From the NCBI RefSeq assembly GCF_013408175.1, contig NZ_JACBYW010000003.1, positions 186,001-250,000 of the forward strand: a DNA stretch of 64,000 nt, in the 5' to 3' direction. Below the pieces are notes generated by a model. That model saw only the letters and a list, made by a program, of their open reading frames with translations, ran no database searches and was not told where the DNA came from. This document shows, piece by piece, positions 1 to 11,029 of the stretch (the stretch's first letter is position 1; each line of letters opens with the position of its first letter). Origin of the DNA: Actinopolyspora biskrensis (lineage in GTDB: Bacteria > Actinomycetota > Actinomycetes > Mycobacteriales > Pseudonocardiaceae). Both the position numbers and the translations under genes were made by a program.

Positions 1-88
1 GGTTGGGGAAAGCCTGGATGACCTTGCCCCTGGCGCCCTTGTCCTTTCCGGCGGTAACGACGACCGTGTCGCCCTTCTTCACCTTCAT
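1..88 (-). CDS. rplX: 50S ribosomal protein L24 (N-terminal part, cut by window edge)
   Basis: Only the first 29 codons are inside the window. They read [19 protein letters not shown] and onward, the KOW-type start of L24, an early-assembly protein that binds 23S rRNA. The ATG at 88 shares a base with the rplN stop in a TGATG overlap, so the two genes are translationally coupled. It is the second gene of the spc operon as seen here; the rest lies beyond base 1. Confidence 0.93.
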   Translation of the reverse strand, partial: MKVKKGDTVVVTAGKDKGARGKVIQAFPN

Positions 89-456
89 CACAGCACCTCC
101 GGCGCGAGCGAGATGATCTTCATGAACTTCTTGTCACGCAGCTCGCGCCCGACGGGTCCGAAGATACGGGTACCGCGCGGGTCGCCGCCCGGCCTGATCA
201 GGACGGCGGCGTTCTCGTCGAAACGGATGTAGGAACCGTCCGGACGACGCTTTTCCTTCTTCTGGCGGACGATTACCGCCTTGACCACATCGCCACGCCG
301 GACGCCGGCGGCCGGAATGGCCTCCTTGACCGTGGCCACCACCACGTCACCGATGCCCGCGTAGCGTCGACCCGACCCACCGAGGACCCGGATCGTGAGG
401 ATCTCCTTGGCCCCGGTGTTGTCGGCGACTCGCAGTCGCGACTCCTGCTGGATCAC
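88..456 (-). CDS. rplN: 50S ribosomal protein L14
   Basis: This 122-residue protein has the full usual L14 length and binds 23S rRNA at the 30S-50S interface. It reads [20 protein letters not shown] at the start and ends in [12 protein letters not shown]. The reading frame is open further upstream, but the GTG at 456 is chosen because it matches the family start and has an AGGAG about 7 nt before it. It is the first gene of the spc operon here: a 127-nt spacer with a strong hairpin separates it from rpsQ, while it overlaps rplX. Confidence 0.96.
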   Translation of the reverse strand: MIQQESRLRVADNTGAKEILTIRVLGGSGRRYAGIGDVVVATVKEAIPAAGVRRGDVVKAVIVRQKKEKRRPDGSYIRFDENAAVLIRPGGDPRGTRIFGPVGRELRDKKFMKIISLAPEVL

Positions 457-545
457 GTTTACTCCTGACCCTAAGTTTCCGCACCTCGTGCGCGGAGACA
501 CTCTGGCATGCCCGATTTCCGACCCGGCATGCGCGGTCACAACAA

Positions 546-578
546 CCTGCGGGGGGCTTCGTTGCCGCCCCCCGCAGG
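546..578 (-). terminator. Hairpin between rpsQ and rplN (S10/spc operon boundary)
   Basis: A perfect 12-bp inverted repeat (546-557 with 567-578, 9-nt loop) lies 6 nt past the rpsQ stop. On the transcribed minus strand it is followed by GTTGTTGTG, a weakly U-rich tail. It probably ends or attenuates the S10 transcript. A second small inverted repeat, 506-512 with 526-532, lies between it and the rplN start and could belong to the spc leader. Confidence 0.65.
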
Positions 579-583
579 TGGCG

Positions 584-868
584 TTACTTGGCCTTCTCCT
601 GGATCTCGACCAGTCGCCAACGCTTCGTTGCCGACAGCGGACGAGTCTCCATCAACAACACCCGGTCGCCGACGCCCGCTTCGTTGTTCTCGTCGTGCGC
701 CTTGACCTTGGTGGTCTTGCGCATGATCTTGCCGTAGAGCGGGTGCTTCTTACGGTCCTCGAGAGCCACCACGATCGTCTTGTCCATCTTGGACGAGACG
801 ACGTGGCCCTCGCGGGTCTTGCGCTGGTTGCGCTGTTGATTCTGCTCTTGGGTCACTGTTTCGCTCAT
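584..868 (-). CDS. rpsQ: 30S ribosomal protein S17
   Basis: S17 (94 residues) is a primary 16S rRNA binder needed early in small-subunit assembly. The OB-fold core reads [20 protein letters not shown] and continues to a [13 protein letters not shown] motif. A Gln/Asn-rich N-terminal stretch of about 20 residues precedes the core, as often seen in actinobacteria. The ATG at 868 overlaps the end of rpmC by 4 nt. It is the last gene of the S10 operon in this window, followed by the hairpin at 546-578. Confidence 0.96.
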   Translation of the reverse strand: MSETVTQEQNQQRNQRKTREGHVVSSKMDKTIVVALEDRKKHPLYGKIMRKTTKVKAHDENNEAGVGDRVLLMETRPLSATKRWRLVEIQEKAK

Positions 869-1107
869 GCCGCGCCCTCCTCGGCGCCCTCAGGAGACAC
901 CGACAGGCCCAGCTCACGTTCACGCATGATCGTGTAGATCCGAGCAATGTCCCTGCGAACGACGCGCAACCGTCGGTTGTTCTGCAACTGCCCAGTCGCC
1001 ATCTGGAAACGAAGGTTGAACAGTTCTTCCTTCGACTCTCGCAACCGGGAAACGAGCTCCTCGTCGTTGAGTTCCCGGAGCTCCGTAGCGGTGACACCAG
1101 CCGCCAT
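865..1107 (-). CDS. rpmC: 50S ribosomal protein L29
   Basis: L29 (80 residues) is a two-helix protein near the polypeptide exit tunnel, where it helps dock trigger factor and SRP. The motif [20 protein letters not shown] and the [11 protein letters not shown] segment identify it. A short acidic tail (EGAEEGAA) extends the usual 65-70 residues. Its start overlaps the rplP stop and its stop overlaps the rpsQ start, so all three are coupled. Confidence 0.95.
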   Translation of the reverse strand: MAAGVTATELRELNDEELVSRLRESKEELFNLRFQMATGQLQNNRRLRVVRRDIARIYTIMRERELGLSVSPEGAEEGAA

Positions 1108-1526
1108 CAGAAGTCACCACCCTCGCGGGACACGATCTTGCACTTCATAGGAAGCTTGTGGACCGCGCGCCTCAGTGCCTCGTAAGCGATTTTCTCGTTC
1201 GGGTAGTTCAGCTCGAATACGATCCGACCCGGCTTGACGTTCGCGATCCAGTATTCCGGCGAACCCTTGCCCGAACCCATGCGGGTTTCGGCGGGCTTCT
1301 TCGTCAGCGGGCGGTCCGGGAAAATGTTGATCCAGACCTTGCCACCACGCTTGACGTGCCGGGTGATCGCGATACGTGCCGATTCGATCTGCCGGTTCGT
1401 CACGTAGGCTTGTTCCAGCGCTTGGATGCCGTACTCGCCGAAGTTGATCCGGGTGCCGCCCTTGGCGAAGCCCTTACGCTTCGGCGCGTGGCTCTTGCGC
1501 CACCTGACCTTGCGTGGGACGAGCAC
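1107..1526 (-). CDS. rplP: 50S ribosomal protein L16
   Basis: L16 (139 residues, normal length) organises the A-site region of 23S rRNA and is needed late in 50S assembly. It starts [15 protein letters not shown] and carries the expected [14 protein letters not shown] and [17 protein letters not shown] motifs. The gene starts 3 nt after the rpsC stop, within the tightly packed S10 operon. Confidence 0.97.
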   Translation of the reverse strand: MLVPRKVRWRKSHAPKRKGFAKGGTRINFGEYGIQALEQAYVTNRQIESARIAITRHVKRGGKVWINIFPDRPLTKKPAETRMGSGKGSPEYWIANVKPGRIVFELNYPNEKIAYEALRRAVHKLPMKCKIVSREGGDF

Positions 1527-1529
1527 GTC

Positions 1530-2444
1530 TCAGTCCTCCGTCTTCTGTTCAGCGTGCGGCTCGCTGACAGCCGGAGCGTTCTCGACGGCGGCGTCCGTCG
1601 CCGTCTGCTCCTGCTGCGGGCTCTCCGAGGATCCTCCGGACTTCGAGCCGCCCTTCGCGGCACGGCCGCTCTCGGTACCCACGTTCGTCGTGCCGGAGGC
1701 ACCCGAACGACGCCGGCCACCGCGCTCAGAGCGGCCACCACGGCCACCCTCGCGGCCGCCGCCGCCCTCACCGCGCGGCGGGCGCACCTCGGACTCCTGC
1801 TGCTTCTGCTTCAGGCCGCCGATGAGCTCGCCCTTGTAGATCCAGACCTTCACACCGATACGGCCGAAGGTCGTACGGGCCTCGAAGAACCCGTAGTCCA
1901 TGTCCGCACGCAGCGTGTGCAGCGGCACCTGACCCTCACGGTAGAACTCCGAACGGGACATCTCGGCCCCGCCGAGCCTGCCGCTGCACTGCACCCTGAT
2001 CCCCTTGACCTGGGACGAGCGCATGGCCGACTGGATGCCCTTGCGCATCGCCCTGCGGAAGGACACCCGGTTGGACAGCTGCTCGGCGATGCCCTGCGCG
2101 ACCAGCTGGGCATCGGCCTCGGAGTTCTTGACCTCGAGGATGTTGAGCTGAACCTGCTTGCCGGTCAGCTTCTCCAACGAACCGCGAATCCGGTCCGCCT
2201 CGGCACCACGCCGGCCGATGACGATCCCCGGACGGGCGGTGTGAATGTCCACCCTCACCCGCTCACGGGTGCGCTCGATCTCGACCTTGGAGATCCCGGC
2301 GCGTTCCATCCCGCGGGAGAGATGACGGCGGATCTTGACGTCCTCCGCGACGTACTCCGCGTACTGCTTGTCGGCGTACCAGCGAGACTTCCAGTCCGTG
2401 GTGATGCCGAGCCGGAAGCCGTGCGGGTTGATCTTCTGACCCAC
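1530..2444 (-). CDS. rpsC: 30S ribosomal protein S3 with long Arg/Gly-rich tail
   Basis: S3 forms part of the mRNA entry channel and helicase of the 30S subunit. Residues 1-215 are the usual S3: an N-terminal region starting [20 protein letters not shown], a type II KH domain with the [13 protein letters not shown] loop, and the C-terminal domain through [14 protein letters not shown]. Residues 218-304 are an added low-complexity tail, first Arg/Gly/Ser-rich ([22 protein letters not shown]), then acidic. Total length is 304 residues against about 210-275 in most bacteria. It overlaps rplV by one base. Confidence 0.96.
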   Translation of the reverse strand: MGQKINPHGFRLGITTDWKSRWYADKQYAEYVAEDVKIRRHLSRGMERAGISKVEIERTRERVRVDIHTARPGIVIGRRGAEADRIRGSLEKLTGKQVQLNILEVKNSEADAQLVAQGIAEQLSNRVSFRRAMRKGIQSAMRSSQVKGIRVQCSGRLGGAEMSRSEFYREGQVPLHTLRADMDYGFFEARTTFGRIGVKVWIYKGELIGGLKQKQQESEVRPPRGEGGGGREGGRGGRSERGGRRRSGASGTTNVGTESGRAAKGGSKSGGSSESPQQEQTATDAAVENAPAVSEPHAEQKTED

Positions 2445-2866
2445 TACCGGGCACTCCCCTTCTGGCTGCGCTTACGAGACTTGCCCTGCCCCTTCGGCTG
2501 GCGCGACTCGACCTCGACCGTGATGTGGCTGGTCCGCTTCCGGATACGGAAGGCGCGGCCCTGGGCGCGCGGACGGAACCGCTTCAGCGTCGGGCCCTCG
2601 TCCACATACGCGCGGTGCACCCACAGCGTGCTCGGATCGAGCGCGTTGTTGTTCTCCGCGTTGGCCATCGCACTGGCGAGCACCTTCGACACCTGACCGC
2701 TGGCGGTCTGCGGAGCGAATTTGAGCACGTCCAGGGCTTCACTGGCGCTACGGCCCCTGATGAGATCGACCACGCGGCGCGCCTTCATCGGCGCCACGCG
2801 GACGAAGCGGGCCCGCGCCACCGCACGCGGGTTTTCCGCGGCACTGTCGTCGGTACGGGCATTCAT
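2444..2866 (-). CDS. rplV: 50S ribosomal protein L22
   Basis: L22 (140 residues) lines the exit tunnel with a beta hairpin that interacts with macrolides and stalling peptides. The core runs from [20 protein letters not shown] to the hairpin segment [20 protein letters not shown]. Both ends carry short extensions, the C-terminal one basic and Ser/Lys-rich. The gene lies between rpsS (69-nt gap) and rpsC (one-base overlap). Confidence 0.96.
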   Translation of the reverse strand: MNARTDDSAAENPRAVARARFVRVAPMKARRVVDLIRGRSASEALDVLKFAPQTASGQVSKVLASAMANAENNNALDPSTLWVHRAYVDEGPTLKRFRPRAQGRAFRIRKRTSHITVEVESRQPKGQGKSRKRSQKGSAR

Positions 2867-2935
2867 CCTGTTACCCCTTTGCCCCGGGTCGCCAGACTGG
2901 TTCGACGACCCGGCTCGTTCGTGTCACAAACCCGC

Positions 2936-3217
2936 TCAGCGGCGGCGAGACTTCCGGTCGTCCTTGACGTGACCCTTGAAAGTACGGGTCGGTGCGAACT
3001 CGCCGAGCTTGTGTCCAACCATGTTCTCGCTGATGAACACCGGCACGTGCTTGCGGCCGTCGTGGACGGCGATCGTGTGCCCCACCATGTCCGGAATGAC
3101 CGTGGACCGGCGCGACCAGGTCTTGATCACCGTCTTCTTGTTGGACTCGTTCAGAGCGTCCACCTTTTTGAGCAGGTGGTCGTCCACGAACGGGCCCTTC
3201 TTCAGGCTACGTGGCAT
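2936..3217 (-). CDS. rpsS: 30S ribosomal protein S19
   Basis: S19 (93 residues, standard length) sits in the 30S head with S13 and contacts the A-site tRNA and bridge B1a. [20 protein letters not shown] at the start and the [14 protein letters not shown] and [11 protein letters not shown] motifs are diagnostic. It lies 18 nt after rplB in the S10 operon. Confidence 0.97.
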   Translation of the reverse strand: MPRSLKKGPFVDDHLLKKVDALNESNKKTVIKTWSRRSTVIPDMVGHTIAVHDGRKHVPVFISENMVGHKLGEFAPTRTFKGHVKDDRKSRRR

Positions 3218-3235
3218 CGGTCGTTACCTCCCTGC

Positions 3236-4075
3236 TCAGCGCCGCTTCTTCTTGCCGGTGCGGCGGCGCCGAACGATGAGCTTGTCACTGGGCTTGCTTC
3301 GGCGACTGCGGCCCTCGGGCTTGCCCTTCGGGTTGACCGGGTGCCGGCCACCGGAGGTACGTCCCTCACCACCGCCGTGCGGGTGGTCGATCGGGTTCAT
3401 GACGACACCGCGAACAGTGGGACGCCTGCCCTTCCAGCGGCTACGCCCCGCCTTACCCCAGTTGATGTTGGAGTGCTCGGAGTTGCCGACCTCGCCCACC
3501 GTGGCCCGGCAGCGCACGTCGACGTTGCGGATCTCGCCCGAGGGCATCCGCAGCTGGGCGTACGGACCTTCCTTGGCCACCAGCTGGACCCTGGTGCCCG
3601 CCGAACGCGCGATCTTCGCCCCGCCGCCCGGCCGCAGCTCGATCCCGTGAATCACGGTGCCGGTGGGGATGTTGCGCATCGGCAGGTTGTTGCCCGGCTT
3701 GATGTCGGCACGCGGACCGCTCTCCACCATGTCGCCCTGGCGGACCTTGTCCGGGGCGATGATGTAGCGCTTCTCGCCGTCCCTGTAGTGCAGCAGCGCG
3801 ATACGCGCACTGCGGTTGGGGTCGTATTCGATGTGGGCGACCTTGGCCGGCACACCGTCCTTGTCGTTCCGACGGAAATCGATCACGCGGTACGCACGCT
3901 TGTGACCGCCACCCTGGTGACGAGTGGTGATCCTGCCGTGTCCGTTCCGGCCGCCCTTACCGTGCAGCGGACGGACCAGCGACTTCTCCGGATGAGATCG
4001 GGTGATCTCGGAGAAATCGGCCACGCTCGAACCGCGACGACCCGCGGTCGTCGGCTTGTACTTGCGAATGCCCAT
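3236..4075 (-). CDS. rplB: 50S ribosomal protein L2
   Basis: L2 (279 residues) is a core 23S rRNA-binding protein needed for subunit joining and peptidyl transferase activity. It starts [15 protein letters not shown], contains the [18 protein letters not shown] and GDMVESG motifs, and keeps the critical C-terminal loop [16 protein letters not shown] including the essential His. The length is normal. It is preceded by rplW with a 48-nt gap. Confidence 0.97.
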   Translation of the reverse strand: MGIRKYKPTTAGRRGSSVADFSEITRSHPEKSLVRPLHGKGGRNGHGRITTRHQGGGHKRAYRVIDFRRNDKDGVPAKVAHIEYDPNRSARIALLHYRDGEKRYIIAPDKVRQGDMVESGPRADIKPGNNLPMRNIPTGTVIHGIELRPGGGAKIARSAGTRVQLVAKEGPYAQLRMPSGEIRNVDVRCRATVGEVGNSEHSNINWGKAGRSRWKGRRPTVRGVVMNPIDHPHGGGEGRTSGGRHPVNPKGKPEGRSRRSKPSDKLIVRRRRTGKKKRR

Positions 4076-4123
4076 CTCTATCGCAGTCCTCAGTCTCCTT
4101 CGACGTGCCCTCTACCGCCCGGT

Positions 4124-4423
4124 TCAGGCGGTCTGGCCGCCGAAGATCTCGATCGGCTTGCTATCGGGGGACAGCGTCACGATCGCCCGCTTGGTGTCCT
4201 TGCGCTTGCCGAAGCCCGTGCGGGTGCGCTTGCGCTTGCCCTGTCGGTTGATCGTGTTGACACTCTTGACCTGCACGCCGAAGATCTTCTCGACCGCGAT
4301 CTTGATCTCGGTCTTGTTCGAGCTCGGGCGGACCAGGAACGTGTACTGGTTCTCCGAAAGCAGTGCGTAGCTCTTCTCGGAGATCACCGGCGCGATCAGG
4401 ATGTCTCGCGGATCGGGGATCAC
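4124..4423 (-). CDS. rplW: 50S ribosomal protein L23
   Basis: L23 (99 residues) sits at the exit tunnel and is a docking site for trigger factor, SRP and the translocon. The motif [15 protein letters not shown] at the start and [19 protein letters not shown] at the rRNA-binding loop identify it. Its start overlaps the rplD stop by 4 nt. Confidence 0.96.
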   Translation of the reverse strand: MIPDPRDILIAPVISEKSYALLSENQYTFLVRPSSNKTEIKIAVEKIFGVQVKSVNTINRQGKRKRTRTGFGKRKDTKRAIVTLSPDSKPIEIFGGQTA

Positions 4424-5118
4424 TGGTCTGCCTCCTCAGCCTGACTCGAAGTCGCGTCGGGGGTGACCGCGGTCTTGGCCGAGCGCTTCGGCGACCGCTC
4501 GGCGACGAAGCGCTCGAAGGCCCCCTTGCTGAACACGACGTCGTCGTTGACCAACACGTCGTAGGTGTTCAGCTGACCGGGGTCGAGGACATGCACGTGA
4601 GGCAGGTTCCGCAGGCTCAGCCATGCGGTCTCCTCGGTGCTGTTGAGCACCACCAGCACACGCCTGGCGTCGGTCACACCCCGCAGCGTCGCTTTGGCTT
4701 CCTTGGTGGACGGCTTCTCGCCGCCCGTCACCTCGGTGACGACGTGTACCTGGCCGGCGCGGGCACGGTCGGACAACGCACTGCGCAGCGCGGCCGCCTT
4801 CATCTTCTTGGGGGTGCGCTGCGAGTAGTCCCTCGGGGTGGGCCCGTGCACGGTGCCGCCACCGACGAACTGCGGGGCACGGATCGAGCCCTGCCGAGCG
4901 TTACCGGTGCCCTTCTGCCGGTAGGGCTTCTTGCTGCCGCCTGCGACCTCACCGCGGGTCTTGACGGAGTGCGTTCCCTGGCGGGCCGCGGCCAGCTGAG
5001 CCGTGACGACCTGGTGCATCAGCGGCACGTTCGCCTTCGCGTCGAACAGCTCCGCCGGCAGGTCGACCTGCCCGTCGGTGTTCCCGTCCGGTGTGCGGAC
5101 GTCGAGCTTAGCGGCCAT
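4420..5118 (-). CDS. rplD: 50S ribosomal protein L4
   Basis: L4 (232 residues) binds 23S rRNA and narrows the exit tunnel; in enteric bacteria it also represses the S10 operon. The core motif is [20 protein letters not shown] followed by [15 protein letters not shown]. The frame is open upstream, but the ATG at 5118 ([12 protein letters not shown]) is chosen because it overlaps the rplC stop as TGATG. An acidic tail of about 20 residues ends the protein. Whether S10-leader autoregulation occurs here cannot be told from sequence. Confidence 0.96.
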   Translation of the reverse strand: MAAKLDVRTPDGNTDGQVDLPAELFDAKANVPLMHQVVTAQLAAARQGTHSVKTRGEVAGGSKKPYRQKGTGNARQGSIRAPQFVGGGTVHGPTPRDYSQRTPKKMKAAALRSALSDRARAGQVHVVTEVTGGEKPSTKEAKATLRGVTDARRVLVVLNSTEETAWLSLRNLPHVHVLDPGQLNTYDVLVNDDVVFSKGAFERFVAERSPKRSAKTAVTPDATSSQAEEADQ

Positions 5119-5768
5119 CACGCACCACCCTTCGTAGAGCTCTTGACCAGCACGAGGCCGCCGTTCGGCCCGGGGATCGCTCCCTTGATCAGCAGCAATC
5201 CGGACTCGTCGTCGACCCGGTGCACCTTGAGGTTCTGGGTGGTCACGCGCTTGCCGCCCATGCGACCCGGCATCTTCTTGCCCTTGAACACCCGTGCGGG
5301 GTAAGCGCAACCACCGATGGAGCCGGGCTTACGGTGCACGGCCTGCGTACCGTGGCTCTGCCCCTGACGGGCGAAGCCGTAGCGCTTGACCGTACCGGCG
5401 AAACCCTTGCCCTTGCTGGTACCGACCACGTCCACGTTCGCGCCGGACTCGAACACGTCAGCGGTCAGCTCCTGACCGAGTTCGTAGTCCTTGGCATCCG
5501 AGGTGCGCAGCTCGACCAGGTGACGCCGCGGCGTCACACCCGCCTTGGCGAACTGGCCGCTGCGCGGCTTGCTCACCTTGCGCGGATCGATGGCGCCGAA
5601 CGCCAGCTGGACGGCCTGGTAACCGTCGTTCTCCTTGGTACGGACCTGGGTAATCAGGTTGGGCCCGGCCTGCACGACCGTCACCGGGACCACCCGGTTG
5701 GAGTCGTCGAAGACCTGGGTCATCCCGAGCTTGGTGCCCAGAATCCCCTTCATCTGCCTTTCAGACAT
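5118..5768 (-). CDS. rplC: 50S ribosomal protein L3
   Basis: L3 (216 residues) is one of the first proteins bound in 50S assembly, with a loop reaching the peptidyl transferase centre. [20 protein letters not shown] at the N-terminus and [17 protein letters not shown] in the middle are typical. The ATG at 5768 adds five residues (MSERQ) before the classical start at residue 6; the second ATG has only a close-set AAGG, so the first is preferred. It is the second gene of the S10 operon. Confidence 0.95.
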   Translation of the reverse strand: MSERQMKGILGTKLGMTQVFDDSNRVVPVTVVQAGPNLITQVRTKENDGYQAVQLAFGAIDPRKVSKPRSGQFAKAGVTPRRHLVELRTSDAKDYELGQELTADVFESGANVDVVGTSKGKGFAGTVKRYGFARQGQSHGTQAVHRKPGSIGGCAYPARVFKGKKMPGRMGGKRVTTQNLKVHRVDDESGLLLIKGAIPGPNGGLVLVKSSTKGGA

Positions 5769-5819
5769 GGCTCTCGTTCTCTCCGCCGCCTGTCACTGAA
5801 CCGAATGCGCGTCGACCGC

Positions 5820-6125
5820 TCACTGGATATTCACATCGACACTGGCCGGAAGATCGATGCGCATGAGCGCATCCACCGTCTTCGGCGTCGGCTCGACGAT
5901 GTCGATGAGCCGCTTGTGCGTGCGCATCTCGAAGTGCTCCCGCGAGTCCTTGTACTTGTGCGGGGAGCGGATAACGCAGTAGACGTTCTTCTCGGTGGGC
6001 AGCGGCACCGGCCCGACAACCGAAGCGCCGGTGCGCGTCACGGTCTCGACGATCTTACGCGCGGACGCGTCGATCGCCTCGTGGTCGTAGGCCTTGAGCC
6101 GGATGCGGATCTTTTGTCCCGCCAT
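5820..6125 (-). CDS. rpsJ: 30S ribosomal protein S10 (NusE)
   Basis: S10 (101 residues, standard) works in the 30S head and, as NusE, pairs with NusB in antitermination complexes and with NusG to couple ribosome and RNA polymerase. [19 protein letters not shown] at the start and [20 protein letters not shown] in the loop are diagnostic. The frame is open for 29 codons upstream; the ATG at 6125 is supported by a GAGGAA before it and by family length. It is the first gene of the S10 operon. Confidence 0.97.
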   Translation of the reverse strand: MAGQKIRIRLKAYDHEAIDASARKIVETVTRTGASVVGPVPLPTEKNVYCVIRSPHKYKDSREHFEMRTHKRLIDIVEPTPKTVDALMRIDLPASVDVNIQ

Positions 6126-6607
6126 AGTGGCTTGCCGTTCCTCTAGTCTCGTGCCGCTAGTACCTAGCGCGGTGCGTAGACCCGACGTCGCTGCTTTTTC
6201 GCCCGCGAGCACGTGTGGAACACACGCGTCCGGCTATCTCACAGCGCGGCGCCACGGTCCGCAGCCCGCCCCTGTTCAGGTGTCTGGGTGCCCGGTACAC
6301 GCGGTCGGGCGTGTCGCCCACGCGATGCAAACCGGTCCCATCGATCCACGCCGATGAGATGGATCCGCAGGGATCCGTACACCTCGGGTTGCCACCTATA
6401 TCGGCCCCGGCCGGAACGTCTGTCCGGCGGCACCCGCGCAACCGGAACGCCGGTCCGCGAAGTGAATCACGGGCACGGCGTGCCCACATCAGGGCGGCCG
6501 GGCCGAATCACGATCCCGAGTTCACGGGTTCGTCGCCTCGGTCCAGCCGCCCTGAGAGGCAACCCATTCAGGGTGACACACCGGATGTGCCACCCCGAAC
6601 CGGGGGT
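6126..6607. other. Intergenic region between tuf terminator and rpsJ
   Basis: This spacer of about 480 nt should hold the promoter and 5' leader of the S10 operon. A 13-bp palindrome, GCTAGTACCTAGC, lies at 6156-6168, about 30 nt before rpsJ. A GATATA box on the minus strand near 6395 is a possible -10 element, but no convincing -35 sits before it. I see no convincing gene in either strand. Confidence 0.5.
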
Positions 6608-6644
6608 GGGGGTTCCGAACCGGTGCTCACCGGACGGAACCCCC
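6608..6644 (-). terminator. tuf / str-operon terminator
   Basis: A two-part stem: the outer 9-bp repeat 6608-6616 with 6636-6644 (GGGGGTTCC / GGAACCCCC) encloses an inner CCGGTG / CACCGG stem (6620-6625 with 6628-6633). It starts 6 nt after the tuf stop. There is no U-tract, as is common for actinobacterial terminators. It separates the str and S10 operons. Confidence 0.7.
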
Positions 6645-6649
6645 GCCCG

Positions 6650-7843
6650 TCACTTGTTGACCTTGATGACGCGGCCCGCGCCGACCGTGCGGCCGCCCTC
6701 GCGGATCGCGAAACGCAGCCCTTCCTCCATCGCGATGGGCTGGATGAGCTGCACGGACATCTCCGTGTTGTCACCGGGCATGACCATCTCGGTGCCCTCG
6801 GGCAGGGTCACCACACCGGTCACGTCGGTGGTACGGAAGTAGAACTGCGGACGGTAGTTGTTGAAGAACGGCGTGTGCCTACCGCCCTCGTCCTTGGACA
6901 GGATGTAGACCTGTGCCTCGAACTCGGTGTGCGGGGTGGTCGTCCCCGGCTTGATGACGACCATACCGCGCTCGACGTCCTCGCGCTTGACACCGCGCAG
7001 CAGCAGACCGACGTTGTCGCCGGCCTGACCCTGGTCGAGCAGCTTGCGGAACATCTCGACACCGGTGACGGTGGTCTTGATCGGCTTGTCCTTGATGCCG
7101 ACCATCTCGACCTCTTCGTTCACCTTGATGACACCGCGCTCGACACGGCCGGTGACCACGGTCCCGCGACCGGTGATGGAGAAGACGTCCTCCACCGGCA
7201 TCAGGAACGACTGGTCGGTGGCCCGGGTCGGGTCCGGGACGCTGGCGTCCACCGCGTTGAGCAGCTCCATGATCTTCTGGCCCCACTCGGCGTCGCCCTC
7301 GAGCGCCTTGAGTGCGGAGACCCGGATGATCGGAACGTCGTCACCGGGGAAGTCCTGCTCGCTGAGCAGCTCGCGGACCTCCATCTCGACGAGGTCCATG
7401 ATCTCCTCGTCGTCGACCATGTCGGCCTTGTTCAGGGCGACGAGGATGTACGGCACGCCGACCTGCTTGGCGAGCAGCACGTGCTCACGGGTCTGCGGCA
7501 TCGGACCGTCGGTCGCAGCCACAACCAGGATCGCACCGTCCATCTGGGCGGCACCGGTGATCATGTTCTTCACGTAGTCCGCGTGGCCCGGAGCGTCCAC
7601 GTGGGCGTAGTGCCGCGCCTCGGTCTGGTACTCGACGTGCGCGATCTGAATCGTGATCCCGCGGTCCTTCTCCTCCGGCGCCTTGTCGATGTCCTCGAAA
7701 GGCGTGTAGGGGTTCAGGTCCGGGTGGTTGTCGTGCAGGACCTTGGTGATAGCCGCGGTCAGGGTGGTTTTGCCGTGGTCAACGTGACCGATGGTCCCGA
7801 TGTTGACGTGCGGCTTGTCCCTCTCGAACTTCGCCTTCGCCAC
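6650..7843 (-). CDS. tuf: Elongation factor Tu
   Basis: EF-Tu (397 residues) delivers aminoacyl-tRNA to the ribosomal A site as a GTPase. Visible motifs are the P-loop GHVDHGKTT, the switch [14 protein letters not shown], the NKAD guanine-specificity motif ([10 protein letters not shown]) and the domain 2-3 segments ending [14 protein letters not shown]. The start is GTG at 7843, with AGGAGG 8 nt upstream. A 160-nt gap separates it from fusA and may carry a separate promoter, as is usual for actinobacterial tuf genes. No second tuf is seen in the window. Confidence 0.98.
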   Translation of the reverse strand: MAKAKFERDKPHVNIGTIGHVDHGKTTLTAAITKVLHDNHPDLNPYTPFEDIDKAPEEKDRGITIQIAHVEYQTEARHYAHVDAPGHADYVKNMITGAAQMDGAILVVAATDGPMPQTREHVLLAKQVGVPYILVALNKADMVDDEEIMDLVEMEVRELLSEQDFPGDDVPIIRVSALKALEGDAEWGQKIMELLNAVDASVPDPTRATDQSFLMPVEDVFSITGRGTVVTGRVERGVIKVNEEVEMVGIKDKPIKTTVTGVEMFRKLLDQGQAGDNVGLLLRGVKREDVERGMVVIKPGTTTPHTEFEAQVYILSKDEGGRHTPFFNNYRPQFYFRTTDVTGVVTLPEGTEMVMPGDNTEMSVQLIQPIAMEEGLRFAIREGGRTVGAGRVIKVNK

Positions 7844-8003
7844 TGGAATGTCCTCCTGGACTCGTCATCATTTCCGCCGTACGACGAGCTCCGACCGCGC
7901 GCCCTCCCGCGCGGGGACCACGTATCGGGCGGAGTCCTGTCGGGTTGTGACACCGGTCCACCCCTGGAGCTCGGACGTGGACCGATATCGGACTACGACG
8001 GAG

Positions 8004-10106
8004 TTACTCCCCCGTAGCCTTCGCGATGATCTCCTTGGCCACGTTCGCCGGAACCTCGCCGTAGGAGTCGAACACCATCGAGTAGTTCGCGCGGCCCTGC
8101 GTCTTGGAACGCAGATCGCCCACGTATCCGAACATCTCGGACAGCGGCACCAACGCCTTGACGACGCGGGAACCGCCACGCTCCTCCATGGCCTGAACGT
8201 GACCACGGCGGGAGTTGAGGTCGCCGATGACTTCACCCATGTATTCCTCGGGTGTCGTCGTCTCGACCGCCATCAACGGTTCGAGCAGCGCCGGGCTTGC
8301 CTTGGCGGCCGCCTCCTTCATCGCCATCGAACCGGCGACCTTGAACGCCATTTCCGAGGAGTCGACCTCGTGGTACTGGCCGTCCACCAAGGTCATCTTG
8401 ACACCGACCATCGGGTAGCCCGCCAGCACACCGATCTGCATGGCGTCCTGGGCACCTTCGTCCACCGAAGGAATGTACTCGCGGGGGATGCGCCCACCGG
8501 TGATCTGGTTGTCGAACTCGTAGGTCGCGCTTTCCGCGGACTGCTCGATCGGCTCGAGGTTGATCACCACACGGGCGAACTGACCGGAACCACCGGTCTG
8601 CTTCTTGTGGGTGAACTCGTGCTTCTCGACGGTCTTGCGGATCGTCTCGCGATAGGCGACCTGCGGCTTGCCGATGTTGGCCTCGACCTTGAAATCGGTC
8701 TTCATCCGATTGACCAGGACCTCGAGGTGGAGCTCACCCATGCCCTTGACAATGGTCTGACCGTTTTCCTCGTCGTACTTGACCTGGAAGGTCGGGTCCT
8801 CTTCGGCGAGTTTCTGGATCGAGGTCGACAGCTTTTCCTGGTCGGCCTTGGTCTTGGGTTCGATCGCGACCTCGATGACCGGATCCGGGAAACTCATGGA
8901 CTCCAGGATGACCTGGTTCTGCGGATCGCAGAGCGTGTCACCGGTGCTGGTGTCCTTCATCCCGACCACCGCGTAGATGTGCCCGGCCTGTCCCTCGTCG
9001 ACCGGGTTCTCCTTGTTGGAATGCATCTGGAAGAGCTTTCCGATGCGCTCCTTGCGGTCCCTGATCGGGTTCATCACCTGAGCGCCCTGCGAGATCTTGC
9101 CGGAGTAGACCCGGACGTAGGTGAGCTTGCCGTAGAAGGGATGGACGGCGACCTTGAACACCAGCGCGGAGAACGGCTCCTCGGTGCTCGCCTCGCGGGA
9201 GGTCTCCGCACCGGAACCGGGCAGCGTGCCCTGCACGGCGGGGATGTCCAGCGGCGAAGGCAGGTACTCGACCACGGCGTCCAGCATCGGCTGCACGCCC
9301 TTGTTCTTGAACGCCGTCCCGCACATCACGGGGAACGCCTCTTGGTTCAGCGTGAGCGTGCGGACGCCCTGCTTGATCTGCTCGGCGGTGAGCTCCTCAC
9401 CGCCGAAGTAGGCCTCCATCAGCTCCTCGCTGGACTCCGCGACGGACTCGAGCAGCTCGCTGCGGTACTCCTTGGCCGTCTCGACGAGGTCCGCGGGGAT
9501 CTCCTCGATCTCGTACGTGGAGCCCTTGGCCACGTCACCGCGCCAGGTCAGCGCCTTCATGCTGACCAGGTCGACAACGCCCTCGAAGTCGGACTCGCTA
9601 CCGATCGGCAGCTGCAGTACCAACGGCTTGGCGTCGAGCCGCTCCCGGATGGTGCCGAGCGTGAAGTAGAAGTCGGCGCCCATCTTGTCCATCTTGTTGA
9701 CGAAGCAGATGCGCGGAACTCCGTACTTGTCCGCCTGGCGCCAAACCTGCTCGGACTGGGGCTCGACCCCCTCCTTGCCGTCGAACACCGCGACGGCACC
9801 GTCGAGCACGCGCAGCGAACGCTCCACCTCGGCCGTGAAGTCGACGTGCCCGGGGGTGTCGATGAGGTTGATCTGATGCTGTTGCCAGAACGTCGTGGTA
9901 GCAGCCGAGGTAATGGTGATACCCCGCTTCTGCTCCTCCGACATCCAGTCCATCGTCGCGGCGCCGTCGTGCACCTCACCGAGCTTGTAGTTGATCCCGG
10001 TGTAGTACAGCACCCGTTCGGTCGTGGTGGTCTTGCCCGCGTCGATGTGGGCCATGATGCCGATGTTGCGGACCTTGGTCAGGTCGGTCAGCACGTCGCG
10101 TGCCAC
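8004..10106 (-). CDS. fusA: Elongation factor G
   Basis: EF-G (700 residues) is the GTPase that drives translocation and, with RRF, ribosome recycling. It carries [19 protein letters not shown], the switch [19 protein letters not shown] and the [11 protein letters not shown] motif, followed by the domain IV region with the [15 protein letters not shown] loop. The GTG start at 10106 gives [20 protein letters not shown], as in relatives. It lies 78 nt after rpsG in the str operon. Confidence 0.98.
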   Translation of the reverse strand: MARDVLTDLTKVRNIGIMAHIDAGKTTTTERVLYYTGINYKLGEVHDGAATMDWMSEEQKRGITITSAATTTFWQQHQINLIDTPGHVDFTAEVERSLRVLDGAVAVFDGKEGVEPQSEQVWRQADKYGVPRICFVNKMDKMGADFYFTLGTIRERLDAKPLVLQLPIGSESDFEGVVDLVSMKALTWRGDVAKGSTYEIEEIPADLVETAKEYRSELLESVAESSEELMEAYFGGEELTAEQIKQGVRTLTLNQEAFPVMCGTAFKNKGVQPMLDAVVEYLPSPLDIPAVQGTLPGSGAETSREASTEEPFSALVFKVAVHPFYGKLTYVRVYSGKISQGAQVMNPIRDRKERIGKLFQMHSNKENPVDEGQAGHIYAVVGMKDTSTGDTLCDPQNQVILESMSFPDPVIEVAIEPKTKADQEKLSTSIQKLAEEDPTFQVKYDEENGQTIVKGMGELHLEVLVNRMKTDFKVEANIGKPQVAYRETIRKTVEKHEFTHKKQTGGSGQFARVVINLEPIEQSAESATYEFDNQITGGRIPREYIPSVDEGAQDAMQIGVLAGYPMVGVKMTLVDGQYHEVDSSEMAFKVAGSMAMKEAAAKASPALLEPLMAVETTTPEEYMGEVIGDLNSRRGHVQAMEERGGSRVVKALVPLSEMFGYVGDLRSKTQGRANYSMVFDSYGEVPANVAKEIIAKATGE

Positions 10107-10184
10107 GAGTTCGTCCCCGTTCCTACAGCAAGCCTGAAGCTGTCGAATCGGTGAGCCGAGGCGGGCAATATAGCCGACCCGGCG

Positions 10185-10654
10185 TCACCACCGATAATGA
10201 GCGAAAGCCTTGTTCGACTCCGCCATCTTGTGCGTGTCCTCGCGCTTCTTGACACTCGCACCGAGACCGTTGCTGGCGTCGAGCAGCTCGTTGGTAAGGC
10301 GCTCGATCATGGTCTTCTCACGGCGCTGGCGGGCGAAACGCACCACCCAGCGCAGAGCCAGCGTGGTCGAACGACCGGCGCGCACCTCGACCGGAACCTG
10401 ATAGGTCGCGCCACCGACACGGCGGCTGCGCACCTCCAGCGAGGGCTTGACGTTGTCCAACGCGCGCTTGAGCGTCACGATCGGATCGGTGCCGGTCTTC
10501 TCACGGCAGCCTTCCAGCGCCGAGTACACGACACGCTCGGCCAGCGAACGCTTCCCGTCCACCAGGATCTTGTTCACCAGCTGGGTAACCAGAGGCGAAC
10601 TGTAGACGGGATCGGAATCGACTGACCGCTTGGGGGCGGGACCCTTGCGGGACA

Positions 10655-10655
<1 letters not shown>
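10185..10655 (-). CDS. rpsG: 30S ribosomal protein S7
   Basis: S7 (156 residues) nucleates assembly of the 30S head and lies at the E site. It starts [20 protein letters not shown] and contains [20 protein letters not shown] and [12 protein letters not shown] motifs; length is standard. The start ATG overlaps the rpsL stop as TGATG, so the two are coupled. Confidence 0.97.

Positions 10656-11029
<374 letters not shown>

Noticed and set aside
8004-10106. A fusidic-acid-resistance paralogue of EF-G
   Set aside because: The protein lies in the str operon and has full-length canonical EF-G motifs.
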